From positions 62,001-126,000 of the forward strand of contig CAKVLN010000005.1 of NCBI GenBank assembly GCA_934757275.1: DNA of 64,000 bases, given 5' to 3'. The translations under genes were made by a program, and so were the position numbers. This document shows, piece by piece, positions 33,423 to 42,518 of this stretch (position 1 is the first letter of the stretch; every line of letters begins with the position of its first letter). The DNA is from an uncultured Candidatus Melainabacteria bacterium (GTDB taxonomy: Bacteria; Cyanobacteriota; Vampirovibrionia; Gastranaerophilales; Gastranaerophilaceae). The notes beneath the pieces were generated by a model. The model was not told the origin of the DNA and searched no databases. It saw only the letters and a list, made by a program, of their open reading frames with translations.

Positions 33423-35408
33423 ATGAATAATTTTGAAAAATGTTTGTTATTGGACTACTTGGACAAGCTTTGCTGTCAGATTGATTACAATTCCTACAAT
33501 TTCGACAGTTTCTTTGATTCTTTCTTGGAAAAATTCAGGGTTAAAAAAAGTAATTTTAACTTTGATTCCGATGGTTGTTTGGAAATTGAAACAATCAAAG
33601 AAAAGAAAGCTTTCGTAAAAGATTTGAAAGTTGTAATCAAGAAACTTAAAGCAGAGATTAAACCGATTCAAACTCCTGTTGAAAAACGTCTTTGCTTGAT
33701 TCAGAAAATCTTTAACATGAACGACAAGGAAATGGCAATTTTTACTTACGCTCTTGTTAAAGAATTGAACAAGGTTTTTACACAATTTGACAGTTGCTTG
33801 TATGGTTACGGGATAGATAATTTTTGTAGATTTTATCTTGGAATCAGATACGGAGAAAAAGACAGATTACTGGACAGTCTCTATTTCAAAAATCTAATCC
33901 CTAAACGAAATAATGTTTCTATAAATTCAAATATGCTAAAAATCTTTGATTCTCCAAATTGCAATACGGTTGAAAAAATAACCGCTACACTTTTAGGAGA
34001 ACCCGAAAAATCTACTCTTACATTAAACGATTTTTCGCATATAAAGGACAGACAGGAAAAAGTTTTAAAAATTCTTAAATCTGCCGTTAAAACCAATGCT
34101 AAAGGTGTGAATATACTTCTACATGGACACGTTGGAACAGGCAAAAGTGAGTTTTCAAGACTTATTGCTAATGTTTCAAATGTTCCATTGTATGCAGTTA
34201 AAACAGAGGATTCTTATGGTGAAGAAGCTAAAAGAACCGAGAGATTGGCAGATTTGTATTCTAAACAACAAATTCTATCAAGAATCGGTAATGCTTGTAT
34301 TCTTTTCGATGAAGCGGAAGATGTCTTAAATCGTGGATTTGGTTCTGATGGTACAGCATCAAAAGGTTACTTGAATAAGATTATTGAAACAACTCCTGTT
34401 CCTGTAATTTGGACTACAAATAATATTTATGACGTTGATCCGGCATTTTTGAGAAGAATGACTTACTGTATTGAGTTTGAAAAACTTTCCGAAGATTCAA
34501 GATTGAATATTTGGAACAGAGTGCTAAAAAAGAACGAATTATCTGTTTCTAAAGAAAAAGTTGAAGAGTTAAACAAGAATTATGATATTCCACCAGCCCT
34601 AATCAATAATGCTGTAAAAACAACCAAAATGATTAACGGTTCGGTTGACGATTTTGAAGAACTTATTGAAAATGTTGCAAAAGTTGTGGATAAGAAAAAG
34701 ATTGTAAAACAAGAGCCGAAGAAAAGTATGGGGGACTATAATGTTGATTTAATCAATGCTAGTATGGATATTAATGCTCTAACGGAAAAGATTAAATCTT
34801 CAAACAAACTCAACTTTTCAATGTGTCTTTATGGAGAACCCGGAACGTCAAAAAGCTCTTATGCAAGATACTTAGCAGAACAACTTGGAATAGAAGTTTT
34901 GCTAAAACGTGCAAGTGATTTAATTTCTCCGTATGTTGGAGAAACCGAACAAAATATTGCAGCAGCATTCAGCGAAGCAAAGTCTAAAAAAGCTATGCTA
35001 ATTTTTGACGAAGCTGATACGTTTTTACAAGATAGAAACAATGCTGTGAGAAGTTGGGAGGTTGCTCAAGTCAATGAAATGCTAACTCAAATGGAAGCTG
35101 CTGAATATCCGTTCATTTGCACAACAAATTTACTTGATACCTTAGATGAAGCAAGTTTAAGACGATTTACTTTTAAGATTAGGTTTGACTTTTTAACTCA
35201 CAAACAAGCAAATATTGCTATGGACTACTTTTTCGGAATTAAAAATTCTAACTTGCAACTAAAAGGATTAACTTCCGGTGATTTTACAACAGTTAAAAAG
35301 AAAGTAGATTTCTTGGGTACCACAGATATTGACGAAATAACTAAAATGCTTTTAGAAGAAGTTAAGGTTAAAAAATCGTCTGAACTCAAAAACACAATCG
35401 GATTTTAA
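33423..35408 (+). CDS. Double-AAA ATPase
   Basis: 661-aa protein with two AAA modules after an approximately 200-residue helical N-domain. Module 1: Walker A GHVGTGKS (235-242), Walker B ILFDEAE (293-299). Module 2: Walker A GEPGTSKS and Walker B LIFDEAD, with RR arginine-finger motifs (SLRRFTFKIRFDF; also FLRRMT in module 1). The order resembles Cdc48/FtsH-type AAA proteins but without their known N-domain or protease. Alone on the plus strand between leftward genes. Possible chaperone-like or defence ATPase; function unknown. Confidence 0.8.
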   Translation: MNNFEKCLLLDYLDKLCCQIDYNSYNFDSFFDSFLEKFRVKKSNFNFDSDGCLEIETIKEKKAFVKDLKVVIKKLKAEIKPIQTPVEKRLCLIQKIFNMNDKEMAIFTYALVKELNKVFTQFDSCLYGYGIDNFCRFYLGIRYGEKDRLLDSLYFKNLIPKRNNVSINSNMLKIFDSPNCNTVEKITATLLGEPEKSTLTLNDFSHIKDRQEKVLKILKSAVKTNAKGVNILLHGHVGTGKSEFSRLIANVSNVPLYAVKTEDSYGEEAKRTERLADLYSKQQILSRIGNACILFDEAEDVLNRGFGSDGTASKGYLNKIIETTPVPVIWTTNNIYDVDPAFLRRMTYCIEFEKLSEDSRLNIWNRVLKKNELSVSKEKVEELNKNYDIPPALINNAVKTTKMINGSVDDFEELIENVAKVVDKKKIVKQEPKKSMGDYNVDLINASMDINALTEKIKSSNKLNFSMCLYGEPGTSKSSYARYLAEQLGIEVLLKRASDLISPYVGETEQNIAAAFSEAKSKKAMLIFDEADTFLQDRNNAVRSWEVAQVNEMLTQMEAAEYPFICTTNLLDTLDEASLRRFTFKIRFDFLTHKQANIAMDYFFGIKNSNLQLKGLTSGDFTTVKKKVDFLGTTDIDEITKMLLEEVKVKKSSELKNTIGF

Positions 35409-35410
35409 AG

Positions 35411-35475
35411 CCCACCCACATTCCACCACCTCTATTGCAACGTGGAGTGTGGTGCTGGGTGTGGTGTTTTTTGGG
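35411..35475 (+). terminator. Strong hairpin terminator after the AAA ATPase
   Basis: CACCCA and CATTCCAC on the left pair with GTGGAGTG and TGGGTG on the right, GC-rich and followed by TGGTGTTTTTT. From there to 35745 no gene is seen; the sequence is AT-rich. Confidence 0.7.
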
Positions 35476-35745
35476 GCAAGGTTCCAAACTATTTTTTCAA
35501 CCATTAAAAACAAGTACGTTTTTACATTTCTGACCAAAATAATTTTCTGGTAGTTTTCTTTGAAATATGAACTTATTTCCACTGCTAATCTTTAAAAACA
35601 AACTATTTCAAAATAGAACTGCGGTATTTTCTTCTCAACTTTTGATAATAAAAAATTACCGGAGGGAAAACTGGGCTAACGGAATTAGAAGAAAAAATAA
35701 TGTTGTTACTGTAAATTTTACACTAGAAACGGATATTTACATTGG

Positions 35746-36420
35746 CTATTTCATAAAATATACCATGCAAGGGCGGCCGCCGGTGTCGTAATTTATTTGT
35801 TCTATAACTTCATTATTTTTTGTTAAATAGTGCATGTATTTTCGAACCGTAACTTTTGAAATATCCAAAAATGCGGCAATCTGTTCTGATGTATGTCCGC
35901 TGTTTGTATCTTCTCTTAAGTATTCTCTGATTTTGTCTAATGTTTTTTCTTGAATACCTTTTGGAAGTTCAAAATTATTATTCGCAAAATGTTCGCTATT
36001 CATAATTTCATCAATTTTTTTCTGATCCAGAACGCAAACATTATTTTTTTGAACTCTACACTCAACGAATTTGTCCAGTGCTTGTTGAAATCGTTCTTGT
36101 ACAAAAGGTTTGACAAGGTAATCAATGACCCCAAAGTTTAAAACCGTATCAAGGGTATTTTTATCATTTGATGCCGTAACCATAATGACATCGGTATTAA
36201 TTTCTGCCGTTCTGATTTTTTTTAGCAAAGATAAACCATCTAACACTGGCATATAAACATCAAGGATAGCCAAATCCACTTGATTTTCTGATAAATATTT
36301 GAACGCATCATTCCCGTTCCTGAAAGATTGCACAACAGAAAAACGGGAATCTTGTTCAACATAATGAGTATTTATCATTGCAACCATAGGGTCATCTTCT
36401 ACGATTAAAACCTTATACAT
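35746..36420 (-). CDS. CitB/DcuR-type response regulator
   Basis: 224 aa. Receiver domain with acidic residues ED-D (8-10) and phospho-acceptor D54 (AILDVYMP), and a C-terminal winged helix (SEQIAAFLDISKVTVRKYMHYL, then GGRPCMVYF), the layout of DcuR, CitB and DpiA regulators of C4-dicarboxylate and citrate metabolism. Last gene of the cat1-kinase-lactonase-regulator operon, 10 bases after the lactonase. Probably the activator of the divergent cat1/sucD promoters. Confidence 0.88.
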   Translation of the reverse strand: MYKVLIVEDDPMVAMINTHYVEQDSRFSVVQSFRNGNDAFKYLSENQVDLAILDVYMPVLDGLSLLKKIRTAEINTDVIMVTASNDKNTLDTVLNFGVIDYLVKPFVQERFQQALDKFVECRVQKNNVCVLDQKKIDEIMNSEHFANNNFELPKGIQEKTLDKIREYLREDTNSGHTSEQIAAFLDISKVTVRKYMHYLTKNNEVIEQINYDTGGRPCMVYFMK

Positions 36421-36430
36421 TTATTACCTC

Positions 36431-37234
36431 TTATTCATAATATTCAGGAGCTAATTTCATTGTTTGGAAAAATTCCCAATCGTGAGCAGGAAAGACTTTT
36501 GCATCATATTTTTTAGCCAAACGTCTTACTTTTTCGATTGATTTCATGAAACTTACACTATCATACATAAAACCACTCATTTTTGCAGGTGGTCCAAAAA
36601 TTTCTGATGTATAAACGCAATCTTGAGGAAGAATTACTGTTTGTCCTTCAAGATGAACAACAAGCCCTAAGAGATTTGGAGTATGACCGGCAAGACAAAC
36701 TACTTCAACACCTTTTGCAAGTTCAAAATCTTCATCAACTAAATGATATTGTTTAACGGGTGCTTCCAAATCTCCTTTGATATATCCGCCATGAGTTTCT
36801 CTATCAGGATTCATGTGAACTTTTGCAAGCCCGTATTTGTAATCTTCCCCAGGAACATAAACATCAGCGTGAGGGAATAAATTAATATTACCTGCGTGGT
36901 CTAAGTGCATGTGAGAAAGTACAACGGTTTTAATATCTTCCGGTTTAACACCGCAAAGTTTAAGTTGATTTTCCAATCTTTCTTCTTCTTTTTGATAAAG
37001 CGGATAAATTTCTTGCATAGTTTTTGGCCAATAACCGTTCATGGCTTCAGGGTTTGAACCTGTGTCATATAAAATATAACCATCATCTGTTTCAATCAAA
37101 TAAGCCATTACAGGCAGTTTAATCCATTCGTTTTGCACATGCGGATTAGAACGAGTTCCAAGTGTTGCACAAGCAACAACGGTATTTTTATCGGTTTCTA
37201 AATACCCTGTATTTAGTGCATAGAGTTTCATCAT
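36431..37234 (-). CDS. MBL-fold lactonase, AttM/BlcC- or AiiA-like
   Basis: 267-aa metallo-beta-lactamase-fold hydrolase. Metal ligands HMHLDH (108-113), GHT (about 184), the Asp in LPQDCVYT with the lactonase-type Tyr just after it, and HDWEFF near the C-terminus. The ending (K-x-APEYYE) is like that of N-acyl-homoserine lactonase/gamma-butyrolactonase proteins. In Agrobacterium the related AttM/BlcC opens gamma-butyrolactone to 4-hydroxybutyrate, next to an alcohol dehydrogenase and a semialdehyde dehydrogenase. The presence here of 4-hydroxybutyrate genes makes gamma-butyrolactone or a similar short lactone the favoured substrate. Start overlaps the kinase stop by 4 bases. Confidence 0.82.
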   Translation of the reverse strand: MMKLYALNTGYLETDKNTVVACATLGTRSNPHVQNEWIKLPVMAYLIETDDGYILYDTGSNPEAMNGYWPKTMQEIYPLYQKEEERLENQLKLCGVKPEDIKTVVLSHMHLDHAGNINLFPHADVYVPGEDYKYGLAKVHMNPDRETHGGYIKGDLEAPVKQYHLVDEDFELAKGVEVVCLAGHTPNLLGLVVHLEGQTVILPQDCVYTSEIFGPPAKMSGFMYDSVSFMKSIEKVRRLAKKYDAKVFPAHDWEFFQTMKLAPEYYE

Positions 37235-38217
37235 TTCCCTTCTTTCTTAAATTTAACGGTAAATTTTGTTTTAACTTCATGTTCTGACGTAACCGAAATT
37301 TTACCGTTATAAGTTTCAATCAATGATTTAACAACAAAAAGTCCCGTTCCTCTAGAATTACTTTTTGTCGAAAACCCGTCTTTGAATATCTTTTTCAAAT
37401 TAGATTTTTGTATTCCGTTGCCATTATCGCTTACGACAATTTTAATTTCTTTTGGCGTTGATAAAATAGATACATATATTTTTTTATTGAGAATATTTGT
37501 TGAATTTAGTGAATCCATCGCATTTTCGATTAAATTTCCAAGCACTGTTATAAATACATCTGACGGAATTCTTGTATCGTTTTCTTCCAGTGAACTTGAT
37601 GAATCCAGTGCAAAATGAATACCAAGTTCTGATGCTCTAGCAAATTTCCCAATTAAAAGTGCGGCAATCGATGGAATTTTAATTTGCTTTATAATGGTGC
37701 TTATTATTTCTTTTTGTACCATGCTTACATTCATAATGTAGTCGACAGCTTCATCGTATCTTTTCATTTGAATTAAGCCTAATATTACGTGCAATTTATT
37801 CACAAAATCGTGGTTGTTTGCTCTCATAGATTCAACGAGGTGTTTAACACCTGTCAAATTTTCTGCAAGTTTTACGACCTCAGTTCTGTTCCTAAAAACA
37901 GCAAATGCACCAACGATTTCTCCGTTATCATAAATTGGCATTCTATCAGAAATTACATAATCATTTTTTAATGATTTCATTTGCACATTGAATTCTTTTT
38001 TGCCTGTTGTTAAAAGTTCTCCTAGTTTTGATGCCGGATAAATTTCATTCAGGTCTTTGCCGACAGGTTCTTTTTCTGTTATGTGCAGCATTGGAATTGC
38101 TGATTTGTTTATAAATATAACTTTTTTGTTTTTATCAATTGCTAAGATGCCTTCCTCTAGTGCCATAAGGATATCTTCACGCAATTTAAACATTTCAAGT
38201 AATTTATTTTCGTCCAT
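37231..38217 (-). CDS. Cytoplasmic DcuS/CitA-like sensor histidine kinase
   Basis: 328 aa with a PAS domain (about 10-115), a SpoOB-type phospho-acceptor helix with H136 (MRANNHDFVNKLHVILGL) and a HATPase domain (N-box NLIENAMDSL, G-boxes DNGNGI and GTGLF). The same kinase core is typical of DcuS/CitA, but the transmembrane segments and periplasmic sensor domain are absent, so the signal must be intracellular and read by the PAS domain. 34 bases after cat1 and overlapping the lactonase by 4 bases, hence co-transcribed with its cognate regulator. Confidence 0.88.
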   Translation of the reverse strand: MDENKLLEMFKLREDILMALEEGILAIDKNKKVIFINKSAIPMLHITEKEPVGKDLNEIYPASKLGELLTTGKKEFNVQMKSLKNDYVISDRMPIYDNGEIVGAFAVFRNRTEVVKLAENLTGVKHLVESMRANNHDFVNKLHVILGLIQMKRYDEAVDYIMNVSMVQKEIISTIIKQIKIPSIAALLIGKFARASELGIHFALDSSSSLEENDTRIPSDVFITVLGNLIENAMDSLNSTNILNKKIYVSILSTPKEIKIVVSDNGNGIQKSNLKKIFKDGFSTKSNSRGTGLFVVKSLIETYNGKISVTSEHEVKTKFTVKFKKEGK

Positions 38218-38251
38218 AGTTTTATTTTACCTTGAAATCATCATTTTGCTA

Positions 38252-39766
38252 TTAAATATTAGGAAATTTATACGCATCTTCAATATCCACAGGCATCTCC
38301 TTGTATTCACAAGTATTTATTGCCTTATCAAGATAATCATACAATTCTTGTTTAAATTTTGGATGTGCACAATTTTCGATAATTGTTTTAGCTCTTTCAA
38401 TAGGGTCTAAACCTCTCAAATCCGCAACACCTTGTTCCGTAATTAGCGCATGGATTTCGTGAATTGTATGGTCAACATGGCTTACAAGTGGCACGATACA
38501 AGAAATTTCACCATTTTTTGCGGTAGATTTTGTGATAAATATTGATAATCCTGCATTTTCACAATAATCACCGGAGCCGCCGACACCATTCATCAAGCGG
38601 CATCCGTTGATATATGAAGAATTAGTATTTCCGTAAATATCTGCCTCAATAACCGTGTTAATTGCAATTATACCAAGTCTTCTGATAACTTCAGGGTGGT
38701 TACTTATTTCTTGCGGTCTTAAAACTATTTTGTCTTTATATTTTTCAAAGTTTTTAAAGAATTCATCAATCTTATCCCAAGAAATAGTTAAAGATGTACC
38801 GGATGCACATTTAACTTTGCCTGCTTCAATAAGATCAAAGATTGAATTTTGCAAAACTTCTGAATAAACTGTCAAGTCTTTAAAATCAGAATCTTTTAAA
38901 CATTCCAAAACAGCATTAGATACGCTACCAACACCTGCCTGAATTGGAGGAAGCGGGTTGCATAATCTTTTATGTTCAACTTCACTTTTCAAAAAGTTGA
39001 CTAAATTTTTCGCCATTGCATCAAATTCAGCATCAGATGGTACAACCTTTCTACCATTATCAGGAATTGTACTGTGAACAACTGCAACAACTTTATCAAA
39101 ATCACATTTTATGTAAGGTGTACCTATTCTATCATCAACTTTGGTAATCGGAATAGGTTTTGTATATGGTGGATTTTCAGGAGAATAAACATCATGAACC
39201 CCTTCTAAAGATGCAGGAACATAAGTGTTTACCTCGATTATAATTTTGTCTGCACACTCGGCGTAAATATTGGACGTTCCGACTGATGTTGTTGGGATAA
39301 TGTTTCCGTTTTCATCAATTGCAGTAGCTTCAATTATTGCAACATCAACATGGTTTAAGAAATTTCTTTTTACCCATACAGGCATCAAACCAAGAGGAAC
39401 ATCGTGATAACCAACTTTTCCTTCATTGATTGCATTTCTCAAATCTTTATTTGTTTGATAAGGAATACGTTTTTTCAAAGCACCTTTTCTTGCAAGTTCA
39501 CCATCAAATTCATCCCCAAGTGAAGCACCCGAATAAACGGTTAAATCTAACTTTTCACCTTTATCTGCACGTTTTGCAAGTTCTCCTGCGATAACTTTTG
39601 GGTACCCTGCAATAGTAAAACCACTAACCCCAAGTGTCATATTCGGTTTTACAAATTTTGCGGCGTCTTCCGGTTCCATAACTTTAGTTAAATATCTTTT
39701 ATCTCTAATCCTTTTTTCAAATTCTTTGTCCACAGTCTTTACCTCACTTACTCTTTCATTTACCAA
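38252..39766 (-). CDS. cat1: Succinyl-CoA:acetate-type CoA-transferase, Cat1-like
   Basis: 504-aa acetyl-CoA hydrolase/transferase family enzyme. The catalytic glutamate is E303 in VYSEVLQ; GVGSVSNAVL precedes it, and the C-terminal domain shows GVGGSGDY and EQGVADLRGLDP. Length and sequence fit Cat1 of Clostridium kluyveri, which moves CoA between acetyl-CoA and succinate. Its divergent neighbours are sucD and 4hbD, as expected for a succinate to 4-hydroxybutyrate route. The ATG is at 39766; 178 bases separate it from sucD. Confidence 0.88.
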   Translation of the reverse strand: MVNERVSEVKTVDKEFEKRIRDKRYLTKVMEPEDAAKFVKPNMTLGVSGFTIAGYPKVIAGELAKRADKGEKLDLTVYSGASLGDEFDGELARKGALKKRIPYQTNKDLRNAINEGKVGYHDVPLGLMPVWVKRNFLNHVDVAIIEATAIDENGNIIPTTSVGTSNIYAECADKIIIEVNTYVPASLEGVHDVYSPENPPYTKPIPITKVDDRIGTPYIKCDFDKVVAVVHSTIPDNGRKVVPSDAEFDAMAKNLVNFLKSEVEHKRLCNPLPPIQAGVGSVSNAVLECLKDSDFKDLTVYSEVLQNSIFDLIEAGKVKCASGTSLTISWDKIDEFFKNFEKYKDKIVLRPQEISNHPEVIRRLGIIAINTVIEADIYGNTNSSYINGCRLMNGVGGSGDYCENAGLSIFITKSTAKNGEISCIVPLVSHVDHTIHEIHALITEQGVADLRGLDPIERAKTIIENCAHPKFKQELYDYLDKAINTCEYKEMPVDIEDAYKFPNI

Positions 39767-39944
39767 TAATTTATCATATTGATAAAATTTGTATGTACTA
39801 ACGAAATTAAAAAAAGAGTTTGAAAAGTAAAGAAAGTTTTAAATAACGCAAAAAAATTTTTATACTTACAAAAGAATGTACAAAATTGAATTACAAAACT
39901 AACATATTGATATAGGTTGAAATTGTAAGAAAGGAAATATAGAA
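39767..39944. promoter_or_regulatory. Divergent promoter region between cat1 and sucD
   Basis: 178-bp AT-rich region serving both operons of the module. On the plus strand TTGAAT (39886-39891), 17 bases, GATATA (39909-39914) is a weak promoter candidate and AAGGAAAT precedes the sucD ATG. It is the natural target for the CitB-type regulator. Confidence 0.45.
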
Positions 39945-41330
39945 ATGGAAAACGAAATTAGTGCAGAAGAATTGATTAATTCTTTAGTTGAAAAAGCACA
40001 TAAAGCTCAACAAGAATTTGAATCATTCTCGCAAGAGCAAACTGATGCAATTGTTAAAGAGATTGGTAAAGTTGTTTATGATAGAGCAGAAGAACTAGCC
40101 AAAATGACAGTTGATGAAACCAAAATGGGTGTTTATGAAGATAAAGTTGCTAAATGTCATGGTAAATCAAAATGTATCTGGAATAGCTTAAAAGGTAAAA
40201 AATCAGTAGGGATTATTGAAGAAAATAAAGAAACAGGCATAATAAAAGTTGCAAAAGCTAAAGGTGTAATAGGAGCAGTTACTCCGGTTACAAACCCTGT
40301 TGTAACTCCAATGTGTAATATCATGTTTGCAATAAAAGGTCAAAACGCAATTATTATTGCTCCACACCCAAGAGCTGAACATGTAAATAAATATGTTGTA
40401 GATTTATTCAGAGAAATTTTGAAAAAACACAACGCTCCTGTTGATTTAATTCAAACAATTGAAAAATCTTCAATTGATGCAACAAATGAATTAATGAAAA
40501 AAGTTGATGTAGTTGTAGCAACAGGCGGTGGCGGTATGGTTAAAGCTGCTTATTCATCAGGTCACCCTGCATTAGGTGTTGGTCCTGGTAACGTTCAAGT
40601 TATTATGGATAGAGGAATTGACTACGAAGATGCCGTTAAGAAAATTATCATCGGCAGAACTTTTGATAATGGTATCATTTGTTCAGGTGAACAAGCCGTA
40701 TTCATTCCAAAAGAAGATTTTAACAAAGTTCTTGATTTATTCAGAAAAAACGGTGTATTTGTTGTTGAAGATGAAGCATCTATCAAGAAATTTGCTGATA
40801 CAATCTTCCCTGAAAACGGTCCAATCAATAGAAAAATCGTTGGTCAATCAGTTCAAACAATTGCAAAACTTGCTGATGTTGATGTTCCAGAAGGTACAAG
40901 AATGATTTTAATTAAAGCAAGAGCAATCGGCAAAGACAATGGTGAACCTCTATGTCGTGAAAAAATGTGCCCTGTAATGATTACAGCTCCTTATGATACA
41001 TTTGAAGATGCTGTTAAATTAGCTCAATCAGATTTGGAATACGAAGGAAAAGGTCATACAGCGTCAATTCACTCAAACGATATGGAACACGTACGTTATG
41101 CAGGTGAACATTTGACAGTAAGTCGTTTGATTGTCAACCAACCATCTTCAACAGGTGCAGGCGGAAGCTTGTATAATGGCTTTGCTCCAACTACAACATT
41201 AGGTTGCGGTTCTTGGGGAAACAACAGTATTTCAGAAAACCTGAACTATACTCACTTAATCAATGTTTCTCAAATCGGACTTTATAATAAGGATAAAAAA
41301 GTTCCGACAGATGCAGAAATTTGGGCTTAA
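39945..41330 (+). CDS. sucD: CoA-acylating succinate-semialdehyde dehydrogenase
   Basis: 461 aa. Interconverts succinyl-CoA and succinate semialdehyde with NAD(P)H. Catalytic cysteine C246 in DNGIICSGEQ; the cofactor-site GPGN and GGGGMV motifs are present. The N-terminal segment MGVYEDKVAKCHGKS and the C-terminal GCGSWGNNSISENL closely follow the Clostridium kluyveri SucD pattern. First gene of the rightward operon sucD-4hbD-membrane protein. Confidence 0.9.
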   Translation: MENEISAEELINSLVEKAHKAQQEFESFSQEQTDAIVKEIGKVVYDRAEELAKMTVDETKMGVYEDKVAKCHGKSKCIWNSLKGKKSVGIIEENKETGIIKVAKAKGVIGAVTPVTNPVVTPMCNIMFAIKGQNAIIIAPHPRAEHVNKYVVDLFREILKKHNAPVDLIQTIEKSSIDATNELMKKVDVVVATGGGGMVKAAYSSGHPALGVGPGNVQVIMDRGIDYEDAVKKIIIGRTFDNGIICSGEQAVFIPKEDFNKVLDLFRKNGVFVVEDEASIKKFADTIFPENGPINRKIVGQSVQTIAKLADVDVPEGTRMILIKARAIGKDNGEPLCREKMCPVMITAPYDTFEDAVKLAQSDLEYEGKGHTASIHSNDMEHVRYAGEHLTVSRLIVNQPSSTGAGGSLYNGFAPTTTLGCGSWGNNSISENLNYTHLINVSQIGLYNKDKKVPTDAEIWA

Positions 41331-41402
41331 ATTTGTTGTTATAATAAATTCCGGATTGCATAATGTAGTCCGGAATTCTCCTAAAAGAAAGGATTTTTAA
41401 TC

Positions 41403-42518
41403 ATGAAACAGTTAATATTAAAACCAGAATTGCATAAATTCCAAACTTGCAAAGAATTTGCAAAAGAATTTGAATTGGGGGAAGATGATTTAATTCTTAC
41501 AAATGAATATATTTTTAATCCATATTTCAAAGAATTAAATTTGCCTGTAAAAACAATTTTCCAAGAAAAATTCGGAGCAGGTGAACCTACAGATATTATG
41601 GTTGATGCAATTATCAGCGAAGCATCAAAATATACTTTCAAAAGAATAATTGCAATCGGCGGTGGTACAATCATTGATATAGCAAAAGTTTTGGCAGTAA
41701 CAAACGGAGAATCTGTCGATAAATTATACGACAAAAAAAATGAATTAAAGAAACATTATGAACTAATTATTATCCCTACAACTTGTGGTACAGGCAGTGA
41801 AGTTACAAATATTTCAATCATCAACAGAACAAGATTGGGCGTAAAAATGGGATTAACATCTCCTGAAATGTTTGCAGAAAAAGCAGTTTTGATTCCTGAG
41901 CTTTTGAAATCATTACCGTTTAAAGTTTTTGCAACAAGTTCAATTGATGCATTGGTTCACTCTGTTGAATCAAGCTTGTCTCCAAAAGCAACCGATTATT
42001 CAAAATTGTTTGGTTATAAAGCAATTGAAATGATTATCACAAGTTATCAAAGACTTGTTAAAGAAGGAAAAGAAATTTTACCTGACTTGATGGATACATT
42101 CTTGACTGCAAGTAACTTCGCAGGTATAGCTTTTGAAACAGCTGGTTGTGCTGCAGTTCACGCATTGAGCTATCCTTTGGGCGCAAAATACCACGTTCCG
42201 CATGGTGAAAGTAATTATGCAGTATTTACTGGCGTTTTGAAAAATTATATGGAAATTAAACAAGATGGTGAAATCGCAAAAATGAACGAATTTTTAGCAA
42301 AACTTCTTCATTGCGATGTTAAAGTTGTATATGATGAACTTGAAAACTTGCTAAATTCTGTATTGCAAAAGAAACCATTGCATGAATACGGCGTAACAGA
42401 GAAAGATACCGAAGAATTTGCCGACAGTGTAATGAAAACACAAGGTCGTTTGATGGCAAATAATTTTGTTGTATTAGATTACGATAGAGTATTGAAAATT
42501 TATAAGGAGTTGCTATGA
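41403..42518 (+). CDS. 4hbD: 4-hydroxybutyrate dehydrogenase (iron-type alcohol dehydrogenase)
   Basis: 371 aa, the same length as the clostridial 4HbD. Reduces succinate semialdehyde to 4-hydroxybutyrate or the reverse. NAD-binding GGGTIIDIAK and PTTCGTGSEVTN, metal ligands Asp and His in SSIDALVHSVES and the two histidines of AVHALSYPLG / HVPHGE. The sequence follows 4HbD along its length (for example ILTNEYIFNPYF, HALSYPLGAKYHVPHGESNY). 72 bases after sucD; overlaps the next gene by 4 bases (ATGA). Confidence 0.9.
   Translation: MKQLILKPELHKFQTCKEFAKEFELGEDDLILTNEYIFNPYFKELNLPVKTIFQEKFGAGEPTDIMVDAIISEASKYTFKRIIAIGGGTIIDIAKVLAVTNGESVDKLYDKKNELKKHYELIIIPTTCGTGSEVTNISIINRTRLGVKMGLTSPEMFAEKAVLIPELLKSLPFKVFATSSIDALVHSVESSLSPKATDYSKLFGYKAIEMIITSYQRLVKEGKEILPDLMDTFLTASNFAGIAFETAGCAAVHALSYPLGAKYHVPHGESNYAVFTGVLKNYMEIKQDGEIAKMNEFLAKLLHCDVKVVYDELENLLNSVLQKKPLHEYGVTEKDTEEFADSVMKTQGRLMANNFVVLDYDRVLKIYKELL

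Noticed and set aside
36431..37234. Acyl-homoserine lactonase for quorum quenching as the primary call
   Set aside because: Family motifs allow it, but the operon context with 4-hydroxybutyrate genes favours a short lactone. Kept as an alternative only.
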